Assembly: GCA_045639525.1 (NCBI GenBank)
Contig: JAZUDI010000024.1
Location: 52,377-116,376, forward strand
From: UBA1181 sp045639525
GTDB lineage: Bacteria > Bacteroidota > Bacteroidia > Bacteroidales > Paludibacteraceae
Direction of reading: 5' to 3'
Length of the DNA: 64,000 nt
Shown here piece by piece: positions 51,150 to 59,697 of the stretch; within the stretch, counting starts at the first letter, position 1, and each line of letters opens with the position of its first letter. Made by a program: the position numbers and the translations under genes. The notes beneath the pieces are model-generated. The model was given only the letters and a program-made list of their open reading frames with translations. It was not told where the DNA came from and searched no databases.

Positions 51150-52520
51150 ATGCTAAGACGTAAATTCTCGACATTTTTAGAGTTGTTCTTAAAGGAACAG
51201 CCTAATAAGATTTTGCTGGTGGATGGAGCACGACAAATAGGAAAGTCGTATATCATTCGCTATGTCGGTACTCGTATGTTTAGAAATTTTGTCGAGATCA
51301 ATCTGAAAGAGGATAAAGAGGGTGCTAGAGTGTTCGAACATGTCCGTACATGTCAAGATCTTTATATGCAATTGGCATTGTTTACTAAAGATAAGTTGGG
51401 TGATAAGTCGGACACGTTGGTGTTTTTGGATGAGATACAGTCATATCCGCAATTACTTACAATGCTGAAGTTCCTTAATCAGGAAGGTCGGTTCCGTTAT
51501 ATAGCAAGTGGTTCTCAATTAGGAATAGCTTTGTCTGAAACACCATCAGTGCCTATTGGAACGGTAACTGTAAAACACATGTATCCGTTGGATTTTGAAG
51601 AATTCCTATGGGCTATCAACTGTGGAGAAGAGGTTATCGCGGAAATGAAATCATGTTTTGAGAGAGGTGTGTCGTTGAACCCATCTTTGCATGAAAATAT
51701 TCTAAAAAGATTTCGTTATTATCTATTGATTGGAGGATTACCAGAAGTCGTAAATGCTTTTTTGGCAGATCGCCATGTTCAGAGAGTTCGAGACGTACAA
51801 CAGACAATATTGGAACTCTATAAAGTGGATGCGTCTCAGTATGACATGGAACGAAAATTGAAAATTCGTCGAGTGTATGATTTAATTCCAAGTAATTTGG
51901 AGAATAAGAAGAAACGTGTGATTTTCAAACGGATAGAAGAAAAACCATGGAAGAAATATAATGATTACGCCGATGAGTTTGAGTATCTTAGCGCTTCTGG
52001 CATAGCACTGGAAGTAAAAGCGATCAGTAATCCTCGATTCCCTCTGAAAGAGTCGGAAACGAAGAACTTGATAAAACTATATTTGAATGATGTTGGATTG
52101 CTTACGCAGATATTGTATGGGAATAATATCAATGCGATTTTGCAAGATACACGCAGTGTGAATTTAGGAACCGTGTATGAGTCTGTGGTGGCACAGGAGT
52201 TGAATGCACATGGCTTTCCTATGTATTATTACGATAATAAAAAGATTGGAGAGGTCGATTTCCTAGTGGACGATTTCAGTTCTCTTTCACCATTGCCATT
52301 GGAAGTGAAATCGGGCAAGGATTATACATCTCATAGTGCCCTGAATAAGTTTCTTGACAATTCAGAATACGGTATTTCAAGAGCGATTGTGTTTAGTAAC
52401 GAAAGGGAGGTCGCTGAGAAGAATGGAATTTTGTATCTGCCAATTTACTATTGTATGTTTTTGTCTCATTCTAGTTATGAAGATGGTGGTATGTTTCCGG
52501 ATTTAGGAGAATTGATGTGA
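51150..52520 (+). CDS. AAA ATPase with DUF4143 nuclease-like domain
   Basis: A 456-residue protein. The N-terminal AAA_14 ATPase has the P-loop GARQIGKSY and Walker B VFLDEIQ, and SGSQLGIAL as sensor. The C-terminal DUF4143 domain has a PD-(D/E)XK-like end: GEVDFLVDD followed by PLEVKSG. Such ATPases are abundant in Bacteroidales. This copy lies between 29-bp direct repeats that duplicate the start of dprA, and a decayed copy lies at 31884-32127, so the module seems mobile or recombined. Its stop overlaps a short ORF of unclear meaning. Confidence 0.9.
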   Translation: MLRRKFSTFLELFLKEQPNKILLVDGARQIGKSYIIRYVGTRMFRNFVEINLKEDKEGARVFEHVRTCQDLYMQLALFTKDKLGDKSDTLVFLDEIQSYPQLLTMLKFLNQEGRFRYIASGSQLGIALSETPSVPIGTVTVKHMYPLDFEEFLWAINCGEEVIAEMKSCFERGVSLNPSLHENILKRFRYYLLIGGLPEVVNAFLADRHVQRVRDVQQTILELYKVDASQYDMERKLKIRRVYDLIPSNLENKKKRVIFKRIEEKPWKKYNDYADEFEYLSASGIALEVKAISNPRFPLKESETKNLIKLYLNDVGLLTQILYGNNINAILQDTRSVNLGTVYESVVAQELNAHGFPMYYYDNKKIGEVDFLVDDFSSLSPLPLEVKSGKDYTSHSALNKFLDNSEYGISRAIVFSNEREVAEKNGILYLPIYYCMFLSHSSYEDGGMFPDLGELM

Positions 52521-52612
52521 AAATAATAGAAAATTATTGTCCTATTTCTATTGATAAACTTATAACCAACTTTATCGAAACAACTAAAGGTTTTAAAGAG
52601 TTCCCCAAGAGA

Positions 52613-52641
52613 GAATATTATGACCCTATCCGAAACAATCG
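52613..52641 (+). repeat. 29-bp direct repeat, right copy (true dprA start)
   Basis: The intact copy, which contains the dprA start codon at 52620. See the left copy at 50961-50989. Confidence 0.9.
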
Positions 52642-53552
52642 CTCTCAGTTACCTGTTTGGTATAGCGAGCAAGAAATTATATCGTTTTATGGATCATACG
52701 GGCGAGGATCTGATCCGTCGCCTGATGGAATCTTCCCTCACCATCAAGGAGGAGGGGAGGACGCTTCCCATTGGTGAACCCCAGCTTGAGAGGGCGTTTG
52801 CTTATGCCCAAAAGGTGATCGAGAGAAGCCAAGCGGAGGGAATTCAGTTCCTTTTGTATGGAGATGAAGCCTATCCTGAAATACTACGTCGGACAACCAA
52901 CGAGAGAGGCGAACTGACGCCTCCCGTGCTGCTCTACGCGAAGGGAAATCTGTCGGTCATGAAAGAGCCCTGCATCGCCATCGCCGGCACCAGACATCCC
53001 TCCCAAGAGGGAGTGGCAGCGTCGAAACAATTGGCGGAAGCATTTGTCAAGGAGGGGATGGCCATTGTCTCTGGCTTGGCGTTAGGTTGTGATACGGCCG
53101 CTCACGAAGGCGCATTGGCCGCCCAGGGGAAAACGATCGCTTTTTTAGCCCATGGCTTGCATATGGTCTCCCCGGCCGAGAACATCGGTTTGGCCAATAG
53201 AATAGTTGAAAACGGAGGACTTCTGCTTTCGGAATACCCTGTGGGGATGCCGTTCTCTAAGTATAGTTTTATCTCTCGAGACCGTTTACAGGCAGGACTC
53301 TCGCAAGCGACTGTTGTTGTGCAGACGGATATGAATGGGGGAAGTGTGCATGTCGCGAATGCTACCCTGGCAGCACAAAAACCCCTCTATTCGGTCTATT
53401 TCCAGGATGAACGGACCCGTGCGTTGGAAATCTCGCAAGGGAATGGTTATTTGGTGAAAAAGGGCGCCAAGTATTTATCGGTGACGGATGATATCCATGC
53501 TGTCGTCCAATCCATTTTGAGTAAACCCACTTTCCCCACAACCCTTTTTTAA
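52620..53552 (+). CDS. dprA: DNA-processing protein DprA, short form
   Basis: A 310-residue protein (usual DprA is about 360-380). The Rossmann-fold core is complete: AGTRHPSQEG, SGLALGCDTAAHEGAL, and the SRDRLQAGLSQATVVVQT segment. The usual C-terminal winged-helix domain is absent; the protein ends shortly after a short helix. DprA loads RecA onto incoming single-strand DNA in transformation; variants without the tail also occur in defence islands. The UvrD-like helicase gene follows after 52 bases with its own promoter. Confidence 0.88.
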   Translation: MTLSETIALSYLFGIASKKLYRFMDHTGEDLIRRLMESSLTIKEEGRTLPIGEPQLERAFAYAQKVIERSQAEGIQFLLYGDEAYPEILRRTTNERGELTPPVLLYAKGNLSVMKEPCIAIAGTRHPSQEGVAASKQLAEAFVKEGMAIVSGLALGCDTAAHEGALAAQGKTIAFLAHGLHMVSPAENIGLANRIVENGGLLLSEYPVGMPFSKYSFISRDRLQAGLSQATVVVQTDMNGGSVHVANATLAAQKPLYSVYFQDERTRALEISQGNGYLVKKGAKYLSVTDDIHAVVQSILSKPTFPTTLF

Positions 53553-53567
53553 CGCATAAGAATTTAC

Positions 53568-53575
53568 TACCTTTG
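53568..53575 (+). promoter_or_regulatory. -7 box of the UvrD-like helicase gene
   Basis: TACCTTTG matches TAnnTTTG and is 29 bases before the start codon. Confidence 0.55.
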
Positions 53576-53604
53576 TCTTTGTAATAAGACTTTTTCACGG
53601 ACCA

Positions 53605-55617
53605 ATGATAGAAGAATTGAACGAACAGCAGCGTAGCGCTGTGGAATACGACGGGAAGCATCTCTTGGTAGTCGCGGGTGCGGGTACAGGTAAGACTCGT
53701 ACCATCATCGCGAGAGCGAAACACCTGATTCAACATGGCGTACCCGCCAACCGTATATTGATCCTCAGCTTTACCCGAAAATCAGCCAGAGAAATCGTAG
53801 AGCGTATCAAATCTGAAATCGGAGGCCTCTCCATTGAAGGCTTGCGTGGACAGACGTTCCACTCCTGGTGTATGGATATCATCATGAATAATCCGAAGGT
53901 ATTTATGCACCACGAATATACATTGCTCGACGAGGAAGATAGGGAAAGCTGCATGAAATTGCTCTGTGGAAAGGGAATGAGGGATAAGGAGAAACATGTT
54001 GTGAAACCCTCATCCGTTCTGGATATCTACTCCTTTGCGGTGAACGCTTGTTGTAGCCTTTCGGATGCGATGCGTATGAAACTTTACGACAATGCCTCGA
54101 AAGACGATCTCAATGTCAGCAAAAGTATCGAGGTGAATAAGCCTGTCTATGCGGATATCATCAAACGCTATATTGCCTATAAAACCGTCCATAAGTACAT
54201 GGATTACGACGATATTCTCAATGTCGTCTCCAAAGGATTGAAAAAGAACGAGGAGGCTCGTAATTTCATCTCCTCCCGGTATGACCATATCTTAGTGGAC
54301 GAGATGCAGGACACCAATCCGTTGCAGTATGAGCTGCTCAGCTCTTTTTACGAGAAGTGCCACCTCTTCTGTGTGGGCGATGATGCGCAGAGCATCTACG
54401 CATTTAGAGGTGCCGATTTCAAGACGATGCACAACTTTGGTCGAGTAGTGCCCGATTCGGAGGTGATGAAGCTGACGATCAATTACCGCTCCACCCAAGA
54501 GTTGCTGGATCTCTCCAACTGGGTGTTGGCGCAATCTCCTTTGCACTATGACAAGGAGCTCTCCAGTGCGCGGGGAAGGGGAAATAAACCCGTTGTGGTG
54601 ACCTGTGAGAACGAGTGGGATGAGGCATACGATCTGACGGAGAAGATTCGTAGAAGCATTGTGGATAAAGGGGTGAAGTATGAAGATAATATGGTGCTCT
54701 CCCGCTCATTGTATGGATTGAGATCGGTGGAGTCGCAGTGTATCTCCAAAAAGATTCCCTACATCATCTTCGGTGGTGTCGGATTGATGCAGTCGAAACA
54801 TGTGCGCGATGTCGTCTCGCCGATGCGTATCGTGGCCAACTATAAGGATGAATTGGCGTGGATGCGCTATTTGTTGTTGTGGCGCGGAATTGGCGAGGTG
54901 ACCGCTTCAAAGATCATTACCAATGTGATAGAGGAGGATACCCTCGATAAGTGTTTGGATAAGTTGTCGGGCAATGGGTTGCAAGAGGAGATCACGCAGA
55001 CTTTGCGCAATATCAGTGATATGCAATTCTCCCCGGCGAAGGCGATCGCCAAAACGTTGGAGACGATGGAGGATCGTCTGAAAGAGCTCTATAAGGAGGA
55101 GTGGAAGTGGCGCAAGCAGGATTTCGAAGTGTTGCAAGAGGTGGCTGTGGGTACGAATGGTATCCAGGAGTTCATCAGCGAATATGTTTTGGATCCTAAA
55201 TTGGAGACTACGGTGAAGCAAGGGGAGAACGGGCCTGAAGATGCGTGCATCCTCACGACGATCCACTCCGCGAAGGGATTGGAGGCGAAGATCTGTTATC
55301 TGTTGAAAGCCTCGCCCGCATCGTTCCCGACCCCTCGATCCATTGAGACAGGCGAGGATGCTGTGGAGGAGGAGCGCCGTTGCCTCTATGTCGCCCTGAC
55401 ACGTGCCCAAGACGAACTCTATATCTATCGAAATGTCCACTCCATTCATGTGGACGAGCACTCTGACGATCCGTCGGAAAGCCGATATTTCTTCAATAAT
55501 CTGCCAGATGAACTGGTGGAGAAGGAGGTGACGCGCACCGCCCGCTTGAATCCGACGATGGAATATACGGGAAGTGCCGTGGGTACGGATATCGCTGATG
55601 ATTTTGACTTTGAATGA
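53605..55617 (+). CDS. UvrD/PcrA-like SF1A DNA helicase
   Basis: A 670-residue 3' to 5' helicase. Q-motif LNEQQRSAV, Walker A GAGTGKTR (residues about 25-32), Walker B VDEMQDTN, motif III GDDAQSIYAFRGAD, motif IV INYRSTQ, motif V TIHSAKGLEA and motif VI YVALTRAQDELY are all present. Full length for a UvrD-like enzyme of the type that lacks a long C-terminal tail. It takes part in repair or plasmid/phage DNA turnover. It stands alone after dprA. Confidence 0.93.
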   Translation: MIEELNEQQRSAVEYDGKHLLVVAGAGTGKTRTIIARAKHLIQHGVPANRILILSFTRKSAREIVERIKSEIGGLSIEGLRGQTFHSWCMDIIMNNPKVFMHHEYTLLDEEDRESCMKLLCGKGMRDKEKHVVKPSSVLDIYSFAVNACCSLSDAMRMKLYDNASKDDLNVSKSIEVNKPVYADIIKRYIAYKTVHKYMDYDDILNVVSKGLKKNEEARNFISSRYDHILVDEMQDTNPLQYELLSSFYEKCHLFCVGDDAQSIYAFRGADFKTMHNFGRVVPDSEVMKLTINYRSTQELLDLSNWVLAQSPLHYDKELSSARGRGNKPVVVTCENEWDEAYDLTEKIRRSIVDKGVKYEDNMVLSRSLYGLRSVESQCISKKIPYIIFGGVGLMQSKHVRDVVSPMRIVANYKDELAWMRYLLLWRGIGEVTASKIITNVIEEDTLDKCLDKLSGNGLQEEITQTLRNISDMQFSPAKAIAKTLETMEDRLKELYKEEWKWRKQDFEVLQEVAVGTNGIQEFISEYVLDPKLETTVKQGENGPEDACILTTIHSAKGLEAKICYLLKASPASFPTPRSIETGEDAVEEERRCLYVALTRAQDELYIYRNVHSIHVDEHSDDPSESRYFFNNLPDELVEKEVTRTARLNPTMEYTGSAVGTDIADDFDFE

Positions 55618-55679
55618 TTTGATTTTGCGTAGTTGTGCCGTTTGATGTTTAAAGAATGTAGTTTAATTGAAATATGTGC

Positions 55680-55708
55680 ATTGTTTTTCGTTAAGTTGTG
55701 TATCTTTG
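55680..55708 (+). promoter_or_regulatory. promoter of the beta-helix lipoprotein gene
   Basis: ATTG (55680-55683), 17-base spacer and TATCTTTG (55701-55708), a good Bacteroidetes -7 box; the start is 56 bases downstream. Confidence 0.6.
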
Positions 55709-55764
55709 CAACATTGTCGTATGATACTGTGCGGTTGAAAATGTTTCTGTATTAATTGTTAAAG

Positions 55765-57501
55765 ATGAGAAAACTAGTGTCGGTATACTTATTGCCGTTG
55801 ATTTTATTGATTTCCAGTTTGGGTTGCAGTCAAGAGTTACCTGCCATAGATGAGATGGAGAGTTCTCCTCTCGTTCCGGATTTATCCGCAAGGTTGGCCC
55901 TGAATCCACCTGATGAGGCGAATTACGGGCATGTGACGGTCACCAATGGATCATCTATCTCCGGACAGATGAGTAGTGAGAATACCATCTATGAGATCAC
56001 TTCCAACTTGGATTTGAAGGGTGGATCGTTGACGATCCCCGCCAACGCTATCTTGCGTTTTAATGGAGGATCGTTCCAAAATGGTACGATCACCTTCAAC
56101 GACACCTATTTGGACGGTTATGTGAATTTTAAAGGTTGTACCTTTGATGGATTGCTTCATAACAAGGAGGTTGTTGTCTCTTGGTTTGGCGCCTCAAAGG
56201 ATAACAGTGACAATTCTGCCATCATCAATAATGTCTTGAAGGTGATACCGGAAACCTTGGTGTTCGATGCCTTGTATCCAATCAACAAAACCATTGTGAT
56301 TCCAGGAGCTGTCACTTTTAGGGGAATAGATTGGACGGAAAGTGTCTATGGACTCAATGTGAGACATGCCGAGTATGGCATCAGGACCTCCTCCAGGATT
56401 ACGGCGATCCGTTTTGATAAGAGTGCTCGCTTGAGCGCGATGGGTATCTCCATTATTGGAGATGAGAAGTTATACACCGGTAGAAATACGCACGATACCG
56501 ATGGCCCTAACGGAGGCCCGATCAACACCAGTGGAATATTAATCTCTACTGGATATGGATATTTGACCGCCTTATTCGATTGCTCCATTGTGGGTTTCAC
56601 CTATGGATTGAATGCTCGGGGCGGATACATTGAGTTGATAAAGGGTACCTATTTTAGCTCCTGCCGATTTGGAATGTTTTGCGCATGGACATCCGATTTT
56701 ATTTGTACCAACTGCCGTTTCAATTCCAATATGTTGAATTATGACTTGGCGGACCATCGTATCTATGATGACAATCCTAACGCGATACGTAAGATTGGCG
56801 CAGGTGTGGTTGTGAAGGGAACCGGTATGGTCCACTTCGAGGAGTGCAGATTTGAGTTTAACTTCATCCATTTTATGATAGATGAGGCGGCTACGATCCT
56901 CAATGTGCAGAACAATATATTTGATGCCGCTACCCATAGTTGCATTTTTGTCTTCAACGAGAACAATAAGGAGAATATTGTGGATCAGCTGGATTTGTAT
57001 AAGCCGAAGTGCATCAACTGCGTTGATATATCAGGTAATACCTTTGTCCGTGGCGCACGATGCGAGCACCAGTCATCTGTGTCGGCTCCGGGATCTGGAA
57101 TTGTCTATGTCAGGGAGGCTGACAACCGCGGTATGAACTTCAATTTTGTGAACAATGTGGTAGTGGATAGCATTGAGTTGAATATGCCTCGTTTGGAGTA
57201 TGAGAAGAATATCTTTACGATCAATTGCAGTGATGATGCCGGCGTGATCAATTCAACAGGAAATGACTTCAGCCATTGTAAGGCTCAATCGGTTGTTGGT
57301 GTTGTGAAGGGAAGTACAGGAAGATTCACAATCAAGGATAGTGGAAGTAATTTTGGCAATATTAGCCATGTGCTAAGAAATAATTCTGTGGTTGATATCC
57401 AAAAAATGGAGGTTCGTCCCGATGGGAAAATCGTTATATGGAATACCTTGACGGATGGCGACACCAACAGCATGGATGTCGTAGTGGATCCGTTGAAGTG
57501 A
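55765..57501 (+). CDS. lipoprotein with right-handed beta-helix fold
   Basis: Start at ATG 55765 (MRKLVSVYLL) because it gives a classic lipoprotein signal with the lipobox SSLGC (Cys21); the TTG three codons upstream is less likely. The 578-residue product has, after residue 80, many short strands rich in Asn/Gly and Phe, such as LRFNGGSFQNGTITFND and DISGNTFVRGA, typical of parallel beta-helix (pectate-lyase-like) proteins that bind or cut polysaccharide at the cell surface. Catalytic residues cannot be identified by eye. It ends at a bidirectional terminator shared with the receptor gene. Confidence 0.8.
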   Translation: MRKLVSVYLLPLILLISSLGCSQELPAIDEMESSPLVPDLSARLALNPPDEANYGHVTVTNGSSISGQMSSENTIYEITSNLDLKGGSLTIPANAILRFNGGSFQNGTITFNDTYLDGYVNFKGCTFDGLLHNKEVVVSWFGASKDNSDNSAIINNVLKVIPETLVFDALYPINKTIVIPGAVTFRGIDWTESVYGLNVRHAEYGIRTSSRITAIRFDKSARLSAMGISIIGDEKLYTGRNTHDTDGPNGGPINTSGILISTGYGYLTALFDCSIVGFTYGLNARGGYIELIKGTYFSSCRFGMFCAWTSDFICTNCRFNSNMLNYDLADHRIYDDNPNAIRKIGAGVVVKGTGMVHFEECRFEFNFIHFMIDEAATILNVQNNIFDAATHSCIFVFNENNKENIVDQLDLYKPKCINCVDISGNTFVRGARCEHQSSVSAPGSGIVYVREADNRGMNFNFVNNVVVDSIELNMPRLEYEKNIFTINCSDDAGVINSTGNDFSHCKAQSVVGVVKGSTGRFTIKDSGSNFGNISHVLRNNSVVDIQKMEVRPDGKIVIWNTLTDGDTNSMDVVVDPLK

Positions 57502-57523
57502 TCCGTTTGCCCTATACATAAAG

Positions 57524-57558
57524 AAAGAGGATGTGTCAATGACGCATCCTCTTTTTGT
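57524..57558. terminator. bidirectional terminator between beta-helix lipoprotein and TonB receptor
   Basis: A long stem AAAGAGGATG with CATCCTCTTT, extended inside by GTC/GAC around a 3-base loop, followed by T runs on both strands. It ends both convergent genes. Confidence 0.93.
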
Positions 57559-57579
57559 ATTCGGGAATAAGGGGTTAGC

Positions 57580-59580
57580 CTATTCTCGGTTCACTTTACC
57601 CGGTGTTTTGAAGGTGACACCGATCAATCCAGTGATGCCAGGCTGTTCAACGCTGCCGAAATCAAAGTATTTCTTGTTGAAAAGATTGTTTACGCTTGCG
57701 AATACTTGGAACAATCTCCATTGATAACTTGCCTTGAAGTCAGCCACCCCGTAGGTTGGGTAGGGAAGTGTCTCTCCTGTGCTCTTCTTATCTTTATACA
57801 CGATGTAGCTTCCATTTCTGTTGACCAAACGGTAATCGAGAGAGAATATCAAATTCTTAACGGGTTCAACCGTGAGGTTGGCGTTGAATTTATGTTTCAA
57901 ATACTCCAATGCGTAGAGTGATTTGAACACCTCGATGTCGTCATGTCTATTTTGGTGGATGAACTGATAACCCAAACTCAATTTGACGCGGGCCTTTGGA
58001 TTAAAACCGGCGAAGTCGATGACGCCCCTATAGCCGACACCGATATTGTCTAACTGGAAGTTGGCGGAGTGGTAAACATCTTCGGCGTTGTACATTACCC
58101 AATCAATCATATCCTTTCCTCGCATATAGAAGGCGTTCACCTCGTTGTAGAGTCCGCGACGTTGGTGCGACAATCTAATTTGCGTTGTGGAGGTGAGTTC
58201 TGGCTTCAAATCTGTGTTACCTTTGTTGGTCGGACTCTTGTAAAAGAGTTCTGTAAAGGTCGGAACACGTTGCGCGTTGTTCCATGAGAGATGAAGGGTG
58301 ATGTGGTGTTTGAAGTCAAACTGCATGTTGGCGTAGGGTAGGAACCGATGCGAGTTTTGCGTGTCAAACACTTGCGCGAATCGGACACCGAAGTTCATGG
58401 TCCATATCTTCACCATAAATTGGTGGTCCAACAAAACATCCAATAAGTCACGCTTCTTGCTCTTGCGGTAATAGGTGTCATCAACACCGAACACCGGTAC
58501 CGAATCGTTCTCCATTGGAACACCTAAATTGGAGGAGTAAATGGATTCATGACGGTAATCGGCCATGAGGGAGGTCTCTCCCAATTTCCATTCCTTCTTT
58601 ATTTTAGGGGTGACAGACAACATGTCTGTCCTATGAAAATTCTCTCCGAAATGGTCGTTTCTGACAAGTTGGAAGTGGTCATAATCTCTGCTCCAGCTGA
58701 ATTTCGTTTCAAAGTTGATCGGTTTCGTCACTTCCACTTTGGCCGAAGTAAGGACTCTGTTGGTCCTTTCCCATTGGTTGTCATAAGCTGCCGAGTAGAA
58801 TGTGTTGGCACCGAAACTTTTTCTGCTGTATCCGAGTTGCCACTCTGTCTTGACGATGTCGTTGAAATATTGACCCAAGTAGAAAAGTTTTCCCTGCCCG
58901 AAATCACTGTTTTTCGTTGCGCCGTCACATCGAGAAATGGCTCCATTGATGACGTGGGCATTGTTCTTGTTGCTGATGTTCAACGCATTTTCACTGCTGA
59001 CCAAACCATACCATCCGGCCACGGCGGTTGTTGTGAATTGAGTGAGGGTGTCAGGTTCAATGAGTAAGTTAAGATTCTCTTGTGATCCCTTTCCTTCCGA
59101 TAATTTGATGCGGGTGATCGCTTGTGTTGTGAAAGGAAAATCTGCTGATAGATGTCCCGTCTGGGCGGAGGTGATGTTGATTCCGTTGACGGATAGAACT
59201 GTTTGTTCCGAAGGGGCTCCTTTGATGGAGATGTCTGTTTGCACACCGTATCCGCCACGTTGTCTGACGTCGATGTCGGGTGCCTGCTTCAGTAGGTCGT
59301 TGACCGATTCTCCGGCGGCGGCTGCAATCTCTTGTGCGGTGATGACCGTAGTCTCTCCTGGCAGATCTTGGGCCTTCTGGGCCGTGACCTCCACGTCTTC
59401 CAACTCTTCTGTTAGGTTAACTACCTCTTGTGCTTCGTGGACCTCGCTTGCCTTCACGTCCACATTCGCGATGATGGCTGCACTCAATACGCCGATGTTG
59501 ATGACTTTGTGCATCGAACAGAAGGCGGAGTAGGAGTGTCGGCTGAATCGCTTCCATCTGATTACTTCACAATTTCCCAT
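57580..59580 (-). CDS. TonB-dependent outer-membrane receptor, BtuB/siderophore-like
   Basis: A 666-residue receptor. An unusually long N-terminal leader contains the hydrophobic signal (about 27-45), then a TonB box-like LEDVEVTAQKAQ region, a plug domain (about 65-170: DLLKQAPDIDVRQRGGYGVQTDISIKGAPSE) and a 22-strand barrel that ends with a typical C-terminal Phe strand (TGLIGVTFKT). It has no carboxypeptidase-like N-terminal domain and no SusD partner, so a small ligand such as a corrinoid or metal chelate is more likely than a glycan. No cobalamin riboswitch was seen upstream. Confidence 0.88.
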   Translation of the reverse strand: MGNCEVIRWKRFSRHSYSAFCSMHKVINIGVLSAAIIANVDVKASEVHEAQEVVNLTEELEDVEVTAQKAQDLPGETTVITAQEIAAAAGESVNDLLKQAPDIDVRQRGGYGVQTDISIKGAPSEQTVLSVNGINITSAQTGHLSADFPFTTQAITRIKLSEGKGSQENLNLLIEPDTLTQFTTTAVAGWYGLVSSENALNISNKNNAHVINGAISRCDGATKNSDFGQGKLFYLGQYFNDIVKTEWQLGYSRKSFGANTFYSAAYDNQWERTNRVLTSAKVEVTKPINFETKFSWSRDYDHFQLVRNDHFGENFHRTDMLSVTPKIKKEWKLGETSLMADYRHESIYSSNLGVPMENDSVPVFGVDDTYYRKSKKRDLLDVLLDHQFMVKIWTMNFGVRFAQVFDTQNSHRFLPYANMQFDFKHHITLHLSWNNAQRVPTFTELFYKSPTNKGNTDLKPELTSTTQIRLSHQRRGLYNEVNAFYMRGKDMIDWVMYNAEDVYHSANFQLDNIGVGYRGVIDFAGFNPKARVKLSLGYQFIHQNRHDDIEVFKSLYALEYLKHKFNANLTVEPVKNLIFSLDYRLVNRNGSYIVYKDKKSTGETLPYPTYGVADFKASYQWRLFQVFASVNNLFNKKYFDFGSVEQPGITGLIGVTFKTPGKVNRE

Positions 59581-59630
59581 AGAAATTCTGTTTTTAAGTT
59601 AATATTAGGGTTATTTAAAAGTTGTGCAAA

Positions 59631-59673
59631 TTTAAAAAAAAACAGGGAATAACCCTAAGGTCGTTCCCTGTTT
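59631..59673 (-). terminator. rho-independent terminator of the S41 protease gene
   Basis: A 10-bp perfect stem, AAACAGGGAA with TTCCCTGTTT, and a 14-base loop. On the minus strand a run of nine T follows, placing termination right after the protease gene. Confidence 0.93.
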
Positions 59674-59697
59674 CATTTAGGCCTAAGTTAGTTTTCT

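Noticed and set aside
52517..52777. 86-codon ORF overlapping the end of the ATPase and the start of dprA
   Set aside because: It runs out of frame through the conserved dprA coding sequence and has a GTG start inside the ATPase stop; the first 35 codons could be a gene fragment, but there is no sign of function.
59580..59697. Cobalamin riboswitch upstream of the TonB receptor
   Set aside because: The space is only about 118 bases, mostly filled by the terminator of the S41 gene; no B12-box-like sequence is present.
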